DNA from: Omphiscola glabra
Lineage: Eukaryota > Mollusca > Gastropoda > Lymnaeidae
NCBI GenBank assembly: GCA_964017045.1
Contig: OZ024804.1
Span: forward strand, 25,610,899-25,674,898
DNA: 64,000 bases
Direction of reading: 5' to 3'
Numbering within the stretch: position 1 is the stretch's first letter; every line of letters begins with the position of its first letter. Shown here in pieces: positions 44,972 to 57,790 of this stretch. Both the position numbers and the translations under genes were made by a program. Below the pieces are notes generated by a model. That model saw only the letters and a list, made by a program, of their open reading frames with translations. It was not told the origin of the DNA and did not search any database.

Positions 44972-47900
44972 CTGAAGACAAATAAAAAAAAAATTCAAAA
45001 TGAACTTAAAGAATTATGCAGTATTAAATTTTTTAGACCTAGAGAAGTCCTTTGTTTTAGCACCTAAGGAGTAAGATCACAACAGACAAATAATGTGATG
45101 AAGAAAGTCAATGAAAAGATTGGCAAAGCAAATCTGGGAATTGGGGACACAGACACCCTTTTGAAGATCAAGCCACCTTAGCATCCACACAGAGAACATC
45201 TTGCAGGATGCTAATCTGGGAATTGGGGACACAGACACCCTTATGAAGATCAAGCCACCTTAGCATCCACACAGAGAACATCTTGCAGGATGCTAATCTG
45301 GGAACTGGGGACACAGACACCCTTAGAAAGCACCAAAGACCCAGTGAAAGCCTGGCACTAGAGAAGGATTTATGGTATAGAAATGTACCCAGCACACAGC
45401 TCTAGAGAAACAGGAAGCAGTGGTGGCCTATTGCTATTGCCTTCAATTGCATAGCTAAAGTATGAGAACTGAGTGAAAAAAATCCTTTTTTCTTCTTCTT
45501 CTGTACAGTTTAGTATCATCTCATACATATAAGTATGCTGTTTAAAAAAATGTACTACACAGTTAAAAATCCTTCACTTAAATTATTATATTTTTTTCAA
45601 GGCATGCTTGAGGTTGCTTAATTCAGAATTGGTCTCTTGTACAATTCTGGCTTAAAATGAATAATTTTATATGATGTCTTTCACGTTTGTATGACTAGAC
45701 CTGTAAGAAATATGATTTTACGAAATTTTCAAAAAAAAAAAAAAATTAGTTTTGATTAATATTTACTTTTCCGTTGTCAGTTTCAGCTCTATTAATAACT
45801 TTATGCCATGAATGGGCCAAGAACCAGCATTGTAATTTTTTTACTGTCCAATCAACCAAAGCATTTAAATTTAGCCATATCGGCAGACACATCCTGCAAT
45901 TTTACTTCTGTGTAACGTCAGCACTTCATTCACTTTTGATGCTGCAACCAAGTCCAGTTAACTAGTATTGGATAAAAAATCAGTTCCTTCTGGTGGTCAT
46001 CTGTAAAGGAGAGGACCGCATAGTCATCTCACATCTCTTTGCTTAAAGTTACCTGGAGCTCACCAGATGGAATCACTCATAATCAAATTGACCATGGCAT
46101 GGATCAGACATACTAGACGTAGGAAGCTATCAAGTAACAGATGCAGACTCTGACCAACTACTTGTAAGGGTTAAATATGGCCAAATCAAAGAGATACAAC
46201 TATATGTTTAACAAAAAGCTGGCCAAAGACCCACTAACAGCAAATGCTCACCAAAATGACGCAGCAGCACAACTAGCAGCAGCACAGCTAGCAGCAGCAC
46301 AGCTAGCAGCAGCACAACTAGCAGCAGCACAGCAAGCAGCAGCACAGCTAGCAGCAGCACAACTAGCAGCAGCACAACTAGCAGCAGCACATCTAGCAGC
46401 AGCACAACTAGCAGCAGCACAACTAGCAGCAGCACAGCTAGCAGCAGCACAACTAGCAGCAGCACAACTAGCAGCAGCACAGCTAGCAGCAGCACAACTA
46501 GCAGCAGCACAACTAGCAGCAGCACAACTAGCAGTAGCACAGCTAGCAGCAGCACAACTAGCAGCAGCACAACTAGCAGCAGCACAGCTAGCAGCAGCAC
46601 AACTAGCCGCAGCACAACTAGCAGCAGCACAGCTAGCAGCAGCACAACTAGCAGCAGCACAACTAGCAGCAGCACAGCTAGCAGCAGCACAACTAGCAGC
46701 AGCACAGCTAGCAGCAGCACAGCTAGCAGCAGCACAACTAGCAGCAGCACAACTAGCAGCAGCACAGCTAGCAGCAACACAGCTAGCAGCAGCACAACTA
46801 GCAGCAGCACAACTAGCAGCAGCACAGCTAGCAGCAGCACAACTAGCAGCAGCACAACTAGCAGCAGCACAGCTAGCAGCAGCACAACTAGCAGCAGCAC
46901 AACTAGCAGCAGCACAACTAGCAGCAGCACAACTAGCAGCAGCACAACTAGCAGCAGCACAACTAGCAGCATTACAGGAGGAAATAAACAGGAAAAACAA
47001 CAGAGTCCTTCAACACAGGACAGAATATTCTTTACGACAATGGCAAATGAATAAGGTCACAGGACATTTCGTGGGTGAAATGCATTGCGTTTGACTGTTC
47101 AAATCGACAAAAATCATGTCTTAAATCACCACAAATTGAAAGTGTAACAAAACAAAATTATGAATTGCTAAGTATTAATCTCAGAAAAAAGTTGATGCTC
47201 GACTTACTGTGATGCATATCCCCCTAGCCTGTGAAAATTAAGCCACCGTGCCACATCTGATTTTGTCCATTGATAAAGTGGGGAGTCAAAGGAGTTAGTT
47301 GAGGTAACACTGTTTTCATCTGCATCGCTAGAAACCTTGTCACTTTTGGAATCTAAAATAAATGTTAAAATGTCATTGGGAGCATAGAAGGTGAGCTGTA
47401 GGGTAATATGTAGGGTAATATGCGTGTTTTGGGAACTAGATTTAGGGTGGTGAATGTTTGGTATGGACAAGATGTTTAGTGTAGTGAGTATATGTGTAGC
47501 TGTATCTATTATGCAGAGATTTTGTTTCTTTGGCAAGGGGAAATGTTGTGTCAGTTGGTGTTATGAAGTGGAACATGGCCATGCTGAAGTGTTGGATTTC
47601 ATGAGTTGTTTTTATATATAATAAAAAGACGTTTCTTCTATGAATCAACGGTTTGTTTAGTAATTGTAACCCTAGAGAAACGAAGTTATCGAACTCAGCA
47701 TTGGCCAGTTCGTAGCAATGTGAGCACATAGCTAACACCACGTTAAAACTCCTTAATATAAACTGTAAATGTCATACACCTTCAATGGTTTTAGATTTTT
47801 TTACCCAGGGTTTCCCCCTTCCCAAGTTTTGGAATCTGTGCCAGACAAGTTTACCCTGTGCCACCCGTTTGTCCCTAGCTGTGAACAGCCCCAGACAAGT

Positions 47901-50900
47901 TTGCTTCGTGCCACCTGTTTGTCCCTAGCTGTGAACAGCCCCAGACAAGTTAGCCCCGTGCCACCTGTTTGTCCATAGCTGTGAACAGCCCCAGACAAGT
48001 TTGCCCCATGCCACCTGTTTGTCCCCAGCTGTGAACAGCCCCAGACAAGTTAGCCCCGTGCCACCTGTTTGTCCATAGCTGTGAACAGCCCCAGACAAGT
48101 TAGCTCCGTGCCACATGTTTGTCCCCAGCTGTGAACAGCCCCAGACAAGTTAGCCCCGTGCCACCTGTTTGTCCATAGCTGTGAACAGCCCCAGACAAGT
48201 TTGCCCCATGCCACCTGTTTGTCCCCAGCTGTGAACAGCCCCAGACAAGTTAGCTCCGTGCCACATGTTTGTCCCCAGCTGTGAACAGCCCCAGACAAGT
48301 TAGCCCCGTGCCACCTGTTTGTCCCCAGCTGTGAAAAGCCCCAGACAAGTTTGCTCCGTGCCACCTGTTTGTCCCTAGCTGTGAACAGCCCCAGACAAGT
48401 TAGCCCCGTGCCACCTGTTTGTCCCCAGCTGTGAACAGCCCCAGACAAGTTAGCCCCGTGCCACCTGTTTGTCCCCAGCTGTGAACAGCCCCAGACAAGT
48501 TAGCCCCGTGCCACATGTTTGTCCCCAGCTGTGAACAGCCCCAGCCAAGTTAGCCCCGTGCCACCTGTTTGTCCCCAGCTGTGAACAGCCCCAGACAAGT
48601 TAGCCCCGTGCCACCTATTTGTCCCCAGCTGTGAACAGCCCCAGACAAGTTAGCCCCGTGCCACATGTTTGTCCCCAGCTGTGAACAGCCCCAGCCAAGT
48701 TAGCCCCGTGCCACCTGTTTGTCCCCAGCTGTGAACAGCCCCAGCCAAGTTAGCCCCGTGCCACCTGTTTGTCCCCAGCTGTGAACAGCCCCAGACAAGT
48801 TAGCCCTGTGAGTTGTAATAAAAAAAATCCCTACTAAAGTCATTGCCCTTCACAAGATTGGGAGGCAGTGTGAAAGTCAATGGAAACATCTACTTTTACT
48901 TTTACCAAATGAAATGTTGGTGCAGATACCTAAATTTAAACCTAAACAAATGTTTGAAGCTGATCATTTATAACAATGTCAACCTGCAAAGCCATAAACT
49001 AAGGCTTCCCCAAGTGGATCTCCGTCATGTACCATAAAGTTTAAAAAGCACAATTGGACAACATTAAATGCAGCAGTTTAGTAACATTCCTTTTGGTCCG
49101 TCTCACACAGAAGTTTAAGAAGCACTGCTTCACAACATTAACAAAGTAGGATATTTCAATTATTATGTTGAAAACCAACCTGATCGATGGGATCCTGAAA
49201 CTCTGGCCAAACTGGCTGGTTGGGGGTCAGATGTGCATAGAGCAGGCTGAGAAACTTCAAACACAAGACTGCTATCTCCTGTATTCTTGTCAGGCCATGG
49301 GAGGTCTGCCAGTGTGGCAGGAGTGCTATTTACTGGGGTACTGGAAATAAGCTGAGAAACATCTGTGACAAGATATAAGGCTTTTTCACCAGCATGAGCA
49401 GACTGAGCCATTTCTGCTGAGGCTGGGTTGGTGAAACTAGATGGCAATTGTCTGGTAATTTTTTGTAAACGTTTGCTCTTTTTCAAAGTAAAAGGTTGAA
49501 ACTTATCAGCCGACCAAATGGTAACTGGAGAGCTCAGAGTTGGTGTTGTTTCAGCAGACTGCGGTACAACTGGAGAGCTCAGAGTTGGTGTTGTTTCAGC
49601 AGACTGCAGTACAACTGGAGAGCTCAGAGTTGGTGTTGTTTCAGTAGACTGCAGTACAACTGAAGAGCTCAGAGTTGGTGTTTTTTCAGCAGACTGCAGT
49701 ACAACCGGAGAGCTCAGAGTTGGTGTTGTTTCAGTAGACTGCAGTAAAACTGGAGAGCTGAGAGTTTGTTCAGGTTCAGTTGCTTCCTTAGATGTGACTG
49801 GACATTTCAGACTTTGCATTGGCCTAGCGGTGGCCTGAGGTTTACTTGCAGAGATCAGATTTTGCAAAGGTTTAGTAATTGGCTGAAGGGTGATGGTGGC
49901 TGTCAGGCTTTCTTTAGATTTCTCGAGGTGTTTGTCAAAAGTTGGGGTCACTTTACATGAAAGTTTGCTTGTAGTGTTTGATTCCGCCAGTTGGGGCGAC
50001 AACTGTTTTTTAGGATCAAAGTCCGCAGAGGCATGTACAGTCACTTCAACTGTTTTCAGATGACATTTATCATTGAATGATACTTTGGGTCTTTGAAGTA
50101 AGCGAGGATCTGAAACAGAAGACATGTCTCTAGTAAAAATGGCTAAATTTGTAACTGTGCTATTGATAGCACGTGACAAACCTGTTGAAACCACATTTTC
50201 TACCTCACAGTGTGTACTGGCTGCTGCATCATGTGTCAAGATAGTTGTCCCTGGCACAAAACTTATTATTAAATCTGTGTTAGAATTTCCTGAAGTTGCT
50301 GACAGTTCATTACCAGCTCCTAAATCTGAGAAATTATTGCATGTAAAAGAGCCTCTTTGGTCTCTTGGTGACTTTCTCTTATCCACACCAATATCACTGG
50401 ACAAAGATTCAGGATTTGACCTTCTCTCACCCACATCCATGTCACTGGACAAAGATTCTGGATTTGACCTTCTCTCACCCACATCCATGTCACTGGACAA
50501 AGATTCTGGATTTGAGCTTCTCTCACCCACATCCATGTCACTGGACAAAGATTCTGGATTTGACTTTCCCTTACCCCGTGCAGACTGTTTCTTTGGCGGA
50601 AACTCAGTGGGCTCAAAGCGTAGAGTCCCTTCCCTTTTAGTCACCCTAAAGGCACGCCTGCGGGGTAGTGGTACATAAGTTCTTGCCTGCTTCTGGTGAA
50701 TCAGAAGCACAATCTGAGATGCATTTCTGTCAAAAAGCTGCAGAACACCCTTCTTAATGATATCCGAGCAATTAATTTCCCCAAATGGAGTGACGTGTAT
50801 TAATTCAGCAGGGGGTGTAATGACAACTGTTCTGGCAGAGTTACTTTGTTGGCAGGCCATTGAGGTGGTCACTGTTCCTAGGTTGCCACTTTGTTGGCAA

Positions 50901-53900
50901 GGGATGGAGGTAGTGCTCTGAGGATCTTTGTCTTTGAAAGAAATGGCTTGATGGCTCTTAGAAATCTCTAATGCATCCATTGTTGATTTTATTTTTGATT
51001 GCATCAAAGTAGTTGCCTCCCTCCTGGAATGTTCTGCGTTGACCTTGGCTACTTTCTGTTCCATCAACACGTTCACATTTATTAAATTGTAATGGACTAA
51101 TGGACTAGTACATGGCTTCAGAACAGATGGGCCACTGGGTGACAATGGCAACTTCTGTTCTGCAACACATGAAGCTTGGGCACTGCATGAGTCAAGATGT
51201 GGTAAAGTTGAGGATACCATTGGATCTTTTGATTGGACAAATGGTTTTCTTAAAGATGATGTGGCTTGTTTCTTTCCTCTTTGAAGCTTCTTTATCTCCC
51301 TGTCTGAACTTTGCCTCATTTTCTTTGCTTGTTTATGCTTTCCTGTCCTCTTCCTTCTTTTAGTTTTGTCTCCCACACTCCCTGATTCATAGATGACCGG
51401 GAGACTATTTAAACTCAAGTCTGGCATCCAATTAAGTTCCCCGGCATGGCTGACTTTAGAATTTGTAGAAGTAGCCAGACAAACTATTGGGATAGATGGG
51501 ATTGGATTAGTTTGTTCATCATTACCTGGATATTTTAATTTCTTTCTGGGCACGTTGCCTGCATGCTGGTCAGACTTGGCAGCAGTGGTGACACGATCAA
51601 GGGCATCTCCCTTACATGGCTGATTTCTTTTTAATACTACATTACTGCTTCCACAGGCACTGAAATCTAAAAAAGAAAATTGAAAGTTACATACATTTAA
51701 AAATCTGTGGTCCATTCAAATTTACTTAAAACAGGATCTCCCCGATTATTTGTTATGTTGCTTGTTAGTCAAGGATTATTTTGGTAACTTCCCTTTCCAC
51801 AGTGTGATGAAGAAGTGATGAGGTAACATAATTCAATTGTTTATTTACACTATGGTTAAACTCTATACCACAAAGTATACTTATATCTAGCTCTGTCCCT
51901 AAAACAGCATTGGTATGTTTTCTATCGGAGTGACTTCACTAAAAAAGTTTTTCCTGGTTGTATTAGTTGTATATATTTCAAAAAGCCCACGTGACACATT
52001 TCTAAGGCTGACTCTCAATCACAAATCTTCTCTGATGACATATGATGACATATGGAGCGCACACACAAACTTGTTTATTCCCACTCCACTCTCAACCAAT
52101 GAGACTTACTCATATTTCAGCCAAAATAACCGGTGTAGTTTAACAGAAGTCACTTGCTCTCCTTAAATAAATTAACAGAACTCAGAACAACAAAAAACAG
52201 CTGACAGACTTTCTCTCAAAGCATTTCAGTGGTTCAAATATCTAGACAGGTACTTAATCTCATTTCTGGTTAGACTTTGGCTGGCATGTCTCAATAAAAC
52301 TGTCGGAAAATTGACCAACTTATCTTCATCACAAATGACCAAGTATTAATTACTGAAATTATCAACAAACTCACCTGAAAAAACTTTTAGCCACTAGGTC
52401 TCTAACTTAAAGTATCCATGCTACATGGTACTGTTGACTTTCTAATTGCTCAAGTCTTTGTTTGCATTCCAACTAACAAAAAATTCAAAACCAATGGGAT
52501 TGCCTTGTTTGTGATAGCAATGGACAAGACATTAGAAACAAAAAAAACAAACAAAAATTTAATTTGGAAAATGAGTCATGGAAGAAGAGAGTTTACATTT
52601 TAAATGTCCCATTTTTCCAAGTCTTTACAGTTATTTATCCATCCAGTTGATTATATTTTAACAAGTAAATAATACAAACAGGCCTCTGTGCCTAATATTT
52701 TTTTCCAAAGTGTAATTTTTGTATTAACTAATGAGGACAATAAAAAGATAAAGGCAGTCCAGCGATAAAAAAAAGTAACACATTTTATGTGTATCAAAAA
52801 GCAAAACAGCTCACTTCCTACATCATGTGAAATTTGAAAGCTGATTTGAGCAGAGTGTAGGTTAAAAATAAAGCCTTTTTCTTCCAAGAGTCATTGGCAT
52901 AGAATGACAAATAGAATACATCACTGATGAAAGAGATTTTTTGTTCCAGATCACTTTGTTAAACAGTTGTTTTGGGTAAAGAAAGACAGTATTTGAATAG
53001 TGAAATAATGAGCCCTGGTGTTATCTGTATTGATTGCCAACGCTAAGCTAAATTAAAATTCACCATAATTATTACTCTGACTCTAAGTTTTGTCTAGGCC
53101 TTAGGCCAGGGGTAGGCAAACCAGGGTAAATGGTAAGCTCAAAGATGTCAAGAGCTGCAAAGGCCCTCCAAATTGCATAAGAGGAGGCCCTAAAACAATT
53201 AATAGCCCTTTGCCAGAACCTATCATTGCAAAACAATGATTTCTACTCTAATGACAATAACATTAGGTAAAGTGTCCTAAGCATAATTTGCTATGGGTAG
53301 AATGCAATGGACAGGTTTCAAAAATAGAATAAATGATTAATTATAAAAGTTATACAGTTTTATAGAATATAATTAATACAATTAAACAAACATCTACTTA
53401 GGTCTACTAGCTTTAGTAGTTTTTGAGCTATGAATATTAAAAAAGCAAATAAAAATGTGAATTCATTTTATTAATGTTCTGGTAATCTACCACTTGAGCA
53501 TCGGCTCCATTTATTCCGGTTTGAAGTGCTATTTAGACAATTATGGTTTTTTATGACTTTGTGCATATTCATTTCAGCACATATATATTACAAATACTCC
53601 AAGGCAAATTCTTTTTAAAAAAAGAATAATTTAAACAATTTGGATCAACAAAAGTAGGTTGATGCCACACAACAGTCAACAGAGTGTTCGTTTATGTCAA
53701 ACCGCCCAACCATCTGATACAATCAGGGAGCCTGGAAGGACATATCTTTCTATACACGATTGTTAAATGATTGCACGTCAGCCGGGGAATTCTATGAGAA
53801 AACAGCACCAAATCTCTCTTTCCCAACTATCTACGCCACCGAAAACCCAGTGACCCTCACTATACTGTCTATGGTGGTATTTCCTGTGGAAATATTTGTT

Positions 53901-55137
53901 TAAATAGTACTTCAAACTGGAACAACTGGATTTTTTTGATTCATTACGATTCCACATATCAGTTCTGTAGTCAGGGCATTGCTTCTGTCATCTACGCACC
54001 CTGGGTCAGCTGCGTCCTCAACTCAATAAGAGAACAGCCAATGCTGCAGCGGTAACTCTAATCTAGTCAAGATTAGATTATTGTAACAGTTGTTTGTGGG
54101 GTTTACCTCAGAACCAAATTCAGAGACACAAGAAGGTACAAAATTCTGCAGCATGCATTGTATCGCGGATAAAGAACTCTGACCACATAACACGAGTTCT
54201 ACGAGATCTCCATTGGGTTCCTGTGAGTGAGCGCATTAACCACAAAATTCTGTCCTTGGCGTACAGCTGCATAGAAGGCTCTGCATCGGAATATCTGAAA
54301 TAACTGCTTTATAAACATGTAGCCTAAAAGAACCTGCGGTCCTCAGCTCAGTCCTTACAGAAAATTCCCAGTATGGATGAACACAGAAAAAAGTCTTACG
54401 GAGTGCACTCTTTTGAAGCGATAGCGGTAAAGTTATGGAATAGTTTACCTCAATCTTTGAGGAGTATTGAAAAGGATAGAAAATCATTTAGGAAACATTT
54501 AAAGACTTTTTTGTTTATATAGATTTGAGGAAAGCAGAGCGCAGTGAAAATGCTAAAGTAGCATGGATCCCAGCGCTATAGACTGAAGTATCCAATCAAT
54601 CAATCAATGGATTGTTATTCATTCATGGTACTCAAAGTCAAAGCAACACAACTAGACATTTTTTTTCAAATTCCAAGTCACATACTCATACTAATAGTGA
54701 TAAATCATAATCAATGAAACTATAATAAGCTCTTAAATTCTTATATAATATAATAATATTGCATTGGGCTTCTGGTGTGACTCGTGGATTGCTTCCATTT
54801 TCGGTTGCTTGCTAACAAGCTTCCTATTTAGCATATTTTGTATTGAGAGCATATTACAAATAATTCTATACTTTTGAAAGAAAGTATGAATATGGTTCTA
54901 TAATGAGTTTGTTTTGTCAAGTAAAATAATAATTTAATATAATAATGGTAAGTAATACTTTATTTAACTTAGTAATAGTAATAATAGTATTATTAAGTAA
55001 CTTAATTAAAATTTAACTAATTAATTCTTCTTGAGTTTGAATCATAAATTCGGAATAAATTGAATACCTGGATTGATAATTTCCTCAATTGTGTCATCAT
55101 TCATAATGATTTTAATAGCGACGGAGTGTTTGGACAT
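44803..55137 (-). CDS. Gene C: SAM-domain protein, four exons, 956 aa predicted
   Basis: Four exons join in one frame: 55137-55068, 51666-49180, 47352-47208, 44971-44803 (2871 nt including stop). Exon 1 starts MSKHSVAIKIIMNDD with an in-frame TGA just upstream. Exon 2 is one long open exon holding a basic stretch (KTKRRKRTGKHKQAKK, about residues 124-139) that looks like a nuclear localisation signal, an unassigned ordered-looking segment (about 310-365, FGEINCSDIIKKGVLQLF), and two coding minisatellites. The C-terminus (about 881-945) reads WTKSDVARWL..L..YA..F.EMDG..MVEL, a SAM domain split over exons 3 and 4. SAM domains mediate protein or RNA binding and polymerisation. C-terminal SAM domains occur in chromatin proteins, so a nuclear scaffold role is plausible, but I recognise no specific orthologue. 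Confidence 0.8.
45131..45335. repeat. Tandem repeat, 82-bp unit, about 2.5 copies
   Basis: Near-identical copies starting aatctgggaattggggacac at 45131, 45213 and 45295. In intron 3 of gene C. Confidence 0.93.
46256..46976. repeat. Minisatellite, 15-bp unit, about 48 copies
   Basis: Unit gcagcagcacaacta with an alternating g/a variant (cagcta/caacta). Plus strand reads (AAAQL)n within a 305-codon frame (46177-47094) that begins MAKSKRYNYMFNKK. Minus strand is open as (LLLVV)n and (CAAAS)n. It lies in intron 3 of gene C; no splice, homology or codon evidence for a protein. Confidence 0.95.
47208..47352 (-). CDS. Gene C exon 3: acidic linker and first half of SAM domain
   Basis: Acceptor catttattttag, donor caca/gtaagt (consensus). 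Peptide SKSDKVSSDADENSVTSTNS, then LYQWTKSDVARWLNFHRLGG. W..SDV..WL...L..Y is the SAM signature start. Confidence 0.85.
47826..48808. repeat. Minisatellite, 50-bp unit, about 19.7 copies
   Basis: Unit tagccccgtgccacctgttt followed by gtccccagctgtgaacagccccagacaagt, very homogeneous. GC-rich against its surroundings. In intron 2 of gene C. Confidence 0.97.
49180..51666 (-). CDS. Gene C exon 2: long coding exon (828 complete codons)
   Basis: Acceptor attttcttttttag, donor atcag/gttggt (weak but in phase 1). Ser/Thr/Pro- and Lys-rich, mostly low complexity. It contains a 48-bp coding repeat of about 4 copies and a 45-bp coding repeat of about 6 copies, both multiples of 3 so the frame is kept. 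An uninterrupted 2.5-kb frame with exact in-phase splicing on both sides is strong evidence for a real exon. Confidence 0.88.
49515..49785 (-). repeat. Coding minisatellite, 45-bp unit, about 6 copies
   Basis: Encodes repeats of about 15 residues, TLSSPVVLQSTETTP, within gene C exon 2. Copies differ mostly at single bases (S/A, T/K), giving a Ser/Thr/Pro-rich spacer. Confidence 0.9.
50384..50577 (-). repeat. Coding minisatellite, 48-bp unit, about 4 copies
   Basis: Encodes repeats of 16 residues, SNPESLSSDMDVGERR, in gene C exon 2. Acidic and serine-rich, with potential casein-kinase-type contexts; copy 4 is diverged (DIGVDKRK). Confidence 0.9.
51667..53970. other. Gene C intron 1, distal part: no gene seen
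   Basis: AT-rich. A possible hAT-type end (caggggtaggcaaacc, about 53108) has no matching partner that I could find. Small open frames are unsupported. Confidence 0.5.
53975..54612 (+). mobile_element. LINE 3' remnant (CR1/L2-like), antisense in gene C intron 1
   Basis: With stops between segments, the plus strand reads VQNSAACIVSRIKNSDHIT, then LRDLHWVPVSERINHKILSL, the SYGVHSFEAIAVKLWNSLPQ block and the end RKHLKTFLFI. This series is the C-terminal region of many animal non-LTR retrotransposons. It ends in a (caat)n tail (about 54594-54608), consistent with an insertion 3' end. Clade assignment is tentative. Confidence 0.75.
55068..55137 (-). CDS. Gene C exon 1: translation start
   Basis: ATG at 55137-55135 with an in-frame TGA six bases upstream; 23 codons plus one base, then donor ccag/gtattc. 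The G left over joins AT of exon 2 to make Asp in the long frame. Confidence 0.72.
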
Positions 55138-55653
55138 ATTTCACACAGTTATTTCACTCATAACAAAAAAGCAGAGACACATAAACGAATTGTCTTATAA
55201 TACTGCGAATGAAAAATTGGAGACTGGGTTTTGTTTCCTGTTCTGATAGTTCTGTAATTACCGAAACATTCATTATGTCTCTTTTCTTTTTCATTCAAGT
55301 TATTTTAAGACGATGAAATGTATTTTAAAATATATTTATGTGCAATTGGTAATTGAAAACCTTCGTTAAATGTAATAATAGGTGGACGACTTTTTTTAAG
55401 TATTAAAAAAAGTCATAAACAGTGTTTTAAAAAATAAAAATAGTATGATAATTGTTTTAAATTGTATTCAAAATATTCTAAATTATTTTTATTGCATTTG
55501 TGATATTAATAGGCTATTTTATGAAACAATTTTTTACTTCAGATTATTATTTAAAGGAATTTCAAGACGACTTCAGCATCGATTATCACATATGTCATTT
55601 GCATTAGTGTAATTAGGGTTAGTGCCACCTGGGGCGGGGCAGACCATAAGCAA

Positions 55654-55657
<4 letters not shown>

Positions 55658-55686
<29 letters not shown>
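55658..55686. repeat. (TA)n microsatellite
   Basis: TA run beside the putative Helitron 3' end. Confidence 0.85.
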
Positions 55687-55691
<5 letters not shown>

Positions 55692-56295
55692 TCATATTTA
55701 TATATAGCCTACTAGCTGAAGTACCCTTTCCATGTCAGGTTTGCGAGCACTTTTAGCCCCGGCTGGCTATGAAGTTTAATTATCGGGCGAAAAATTATTT
55801 GTGTACATTTAGTGGTCTTTCTTCTTGACCTACAGAAAAATTTGCTCTGATGGGACATTGTCCTCAGAGCCGGATTAACCTCTAGGCAAACAAGTCACGT
55901 GCCTTGGGCACCAAGCATTTGGGGGCACCACAAGTCCTCAAGAAAAATTTTTTTTCAACAAATTTAAGCCCAGAAACAACTGAAAATTGAACAAGTGCTA
56001 TGAAAATGAAGAAATACATTATAATAAAAATTCACATTCAAGTTTGGTACAATCTTGACTGAATGCTTAAAAATTAAGCGCATACATTTTTTTTAAACTC
56101 CTGGTAAATGGTAATGAGCAAAATGCGGACCATGCGGACTCACTCGGCTTGTAAATAAATAATTATAATGCAGTCGTATTCGAATTTTTAAAATGTTTGG
56201 GAAGTCTTATAAAAAAATTTAAACCATTTTTTATTTTCAATAAATAATATTAAAATAATAACATTAATTAATTAATTCGACGGGTACCCCTTAGT

Positions 56296-57016
56296 CATGG
56301 GCGCCCGCAGAAAATTTTCTAGGGGTGGCAAAATATTTTCTAGGGGGGGGGGGCAAAATATTTTCTATTTCTAGGGGGGGCAAAATATTTTTAGTAATGT
56401 TTTAATGTAGTTTTAATTTACTATAATGTATTTGTATGGTGAACGAACGGACAGGACAATGTAGTAATGAAGGGCATACTGTAGCAACACATTTTTTATT
56501 AACACAATATATGTATATAACAAAAAATATTACAACATAAATTTAAAATAAAATGTATTCTTTAAACAAGAACTGGAGTCGTCTGTTATCGCTACCAAAC
56601 ATATCTACAATTGTGTCCATACAGTCTTTTTTGTTGCAGTTCACTTTGTCTCTGTGTACGCTTAACATGCACAACCCAGACAGACGTTCATCTGACATTG
56701 TACATCTAAGCCATGTTTTACACGACGTAATGTGCTGAACGATCGCTCCACCATACATGTTGTTGCTTTAATGTTAGCAAAACTATTAAGGCATACCTGA
56801 CAGCCGGATAAAACTTTGTAAAACTAATTATTATAGAAAATATAAAATAATTACCCAGTAAAACGAGATCAGCATCAGCTTAGTTACTTTCTCTTTATTT
56901 TCTGTTTACTTTAATAAATGTTTTGTCTATTTTTGTCTTAATTTTTTTTAAAAAATCATTCAATCCAGGGGGGGGGGGCAAGTGCCCCACCTTGCCACTA
57001 CGTGCGGGCGCCCATG
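56296..57016 (-). mobile_element. Second hAT element nested in the first
   Basis: Ends catgggcgcccgcag and gtgcgggcgcccatg are inverted repeats. Flanks CCCTTAGT and CCCTTAAT match at 7 of 8. The minus strand carries ERSFSTLRRVK and, one frame over, TWLRCTMSDERLSGLCMLSV, a hAT dimerisation region with a frameshift. 721 bp, internally deleted. Confidence 0.8.
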
Positions 57017-57044
57017 CCCTTAATAATGGACACAAAATGAGCAT

Positions 57045-57790
57045 GTGAACATGAAAACGTTAGCTGATTTGTATTCTTCACTAGCAGATCACTTGCATAA
57101 ATCTAGGAATGAATTTGAAATATTTGAAGAAGCTGCAAAAATAATAACACCAGGTGTAGATTATAAGTCAACTTTGACCCGTAATCGTAAACGAACGACA
57201 GTGGTCATTGATGGTGATGCCCCTGAGGTATCTCTGAATGCCATAAACAAATTTCGTATATCTGCATTCTACGCCATTGTTGATAAACTTGAGACAGAAA
57301 TGAGTAGACGAGGAAAAGTATATAATGATGTAGCATTTCGATTTTCTTGTTTGGTCGATGTATCACTATCACAAACATCTCAGTGCTGTGAAGAACTAAT
57401 AAATGCTTATCCTAAAGATCTGAACAATAATGTATGTACTGAACTACAACAGTTTCATTCATATATTCGCCACAAGTTTCCTGCATAAAATTTGGAAAAC
57501 AGCACGTTCAATCATGGATGATTATACAAAGTAATAGTTAGAGACAACATCGAGTGTGCCTTTCCAAATGTTGAAATCGCCTTGCGCATATTTTTAAAAG
57601 TTCAACAGAGCGCTCTTTTTCTCAGTTGAAACGTACAACAAATCCAAATAGATCAACAATGAAACAAGAAAGGCTCGATTCCTTATCTCTGCTTATGATC
57701 GAGGCAGATGTGTTGCGCAAAATTAACTTTGACGATATACTCAAAAACTTCGCTAGATGTAAATCTAGGAAAAACAACTTTAAAATGTAA
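57045..57790 (+). pseudogene. hAT transposase, degenerate
   Basis: The first 147-codon frame (57045-57488) covers part of the catalytic/insertion region. It is followed by stops, then the dimerisation region in a shifted frame ending NNFKM-stop at 57790. The N-terminal part was displaced by the nested element or lost. Confidence 0.75.

Noticed and set aside
46208..47000. Minus-strand (LLLVV)n and (CAAAS)n open frames of about 250 codons
   Set aside because: Alternative readings of the 15-bp array; no independent support.
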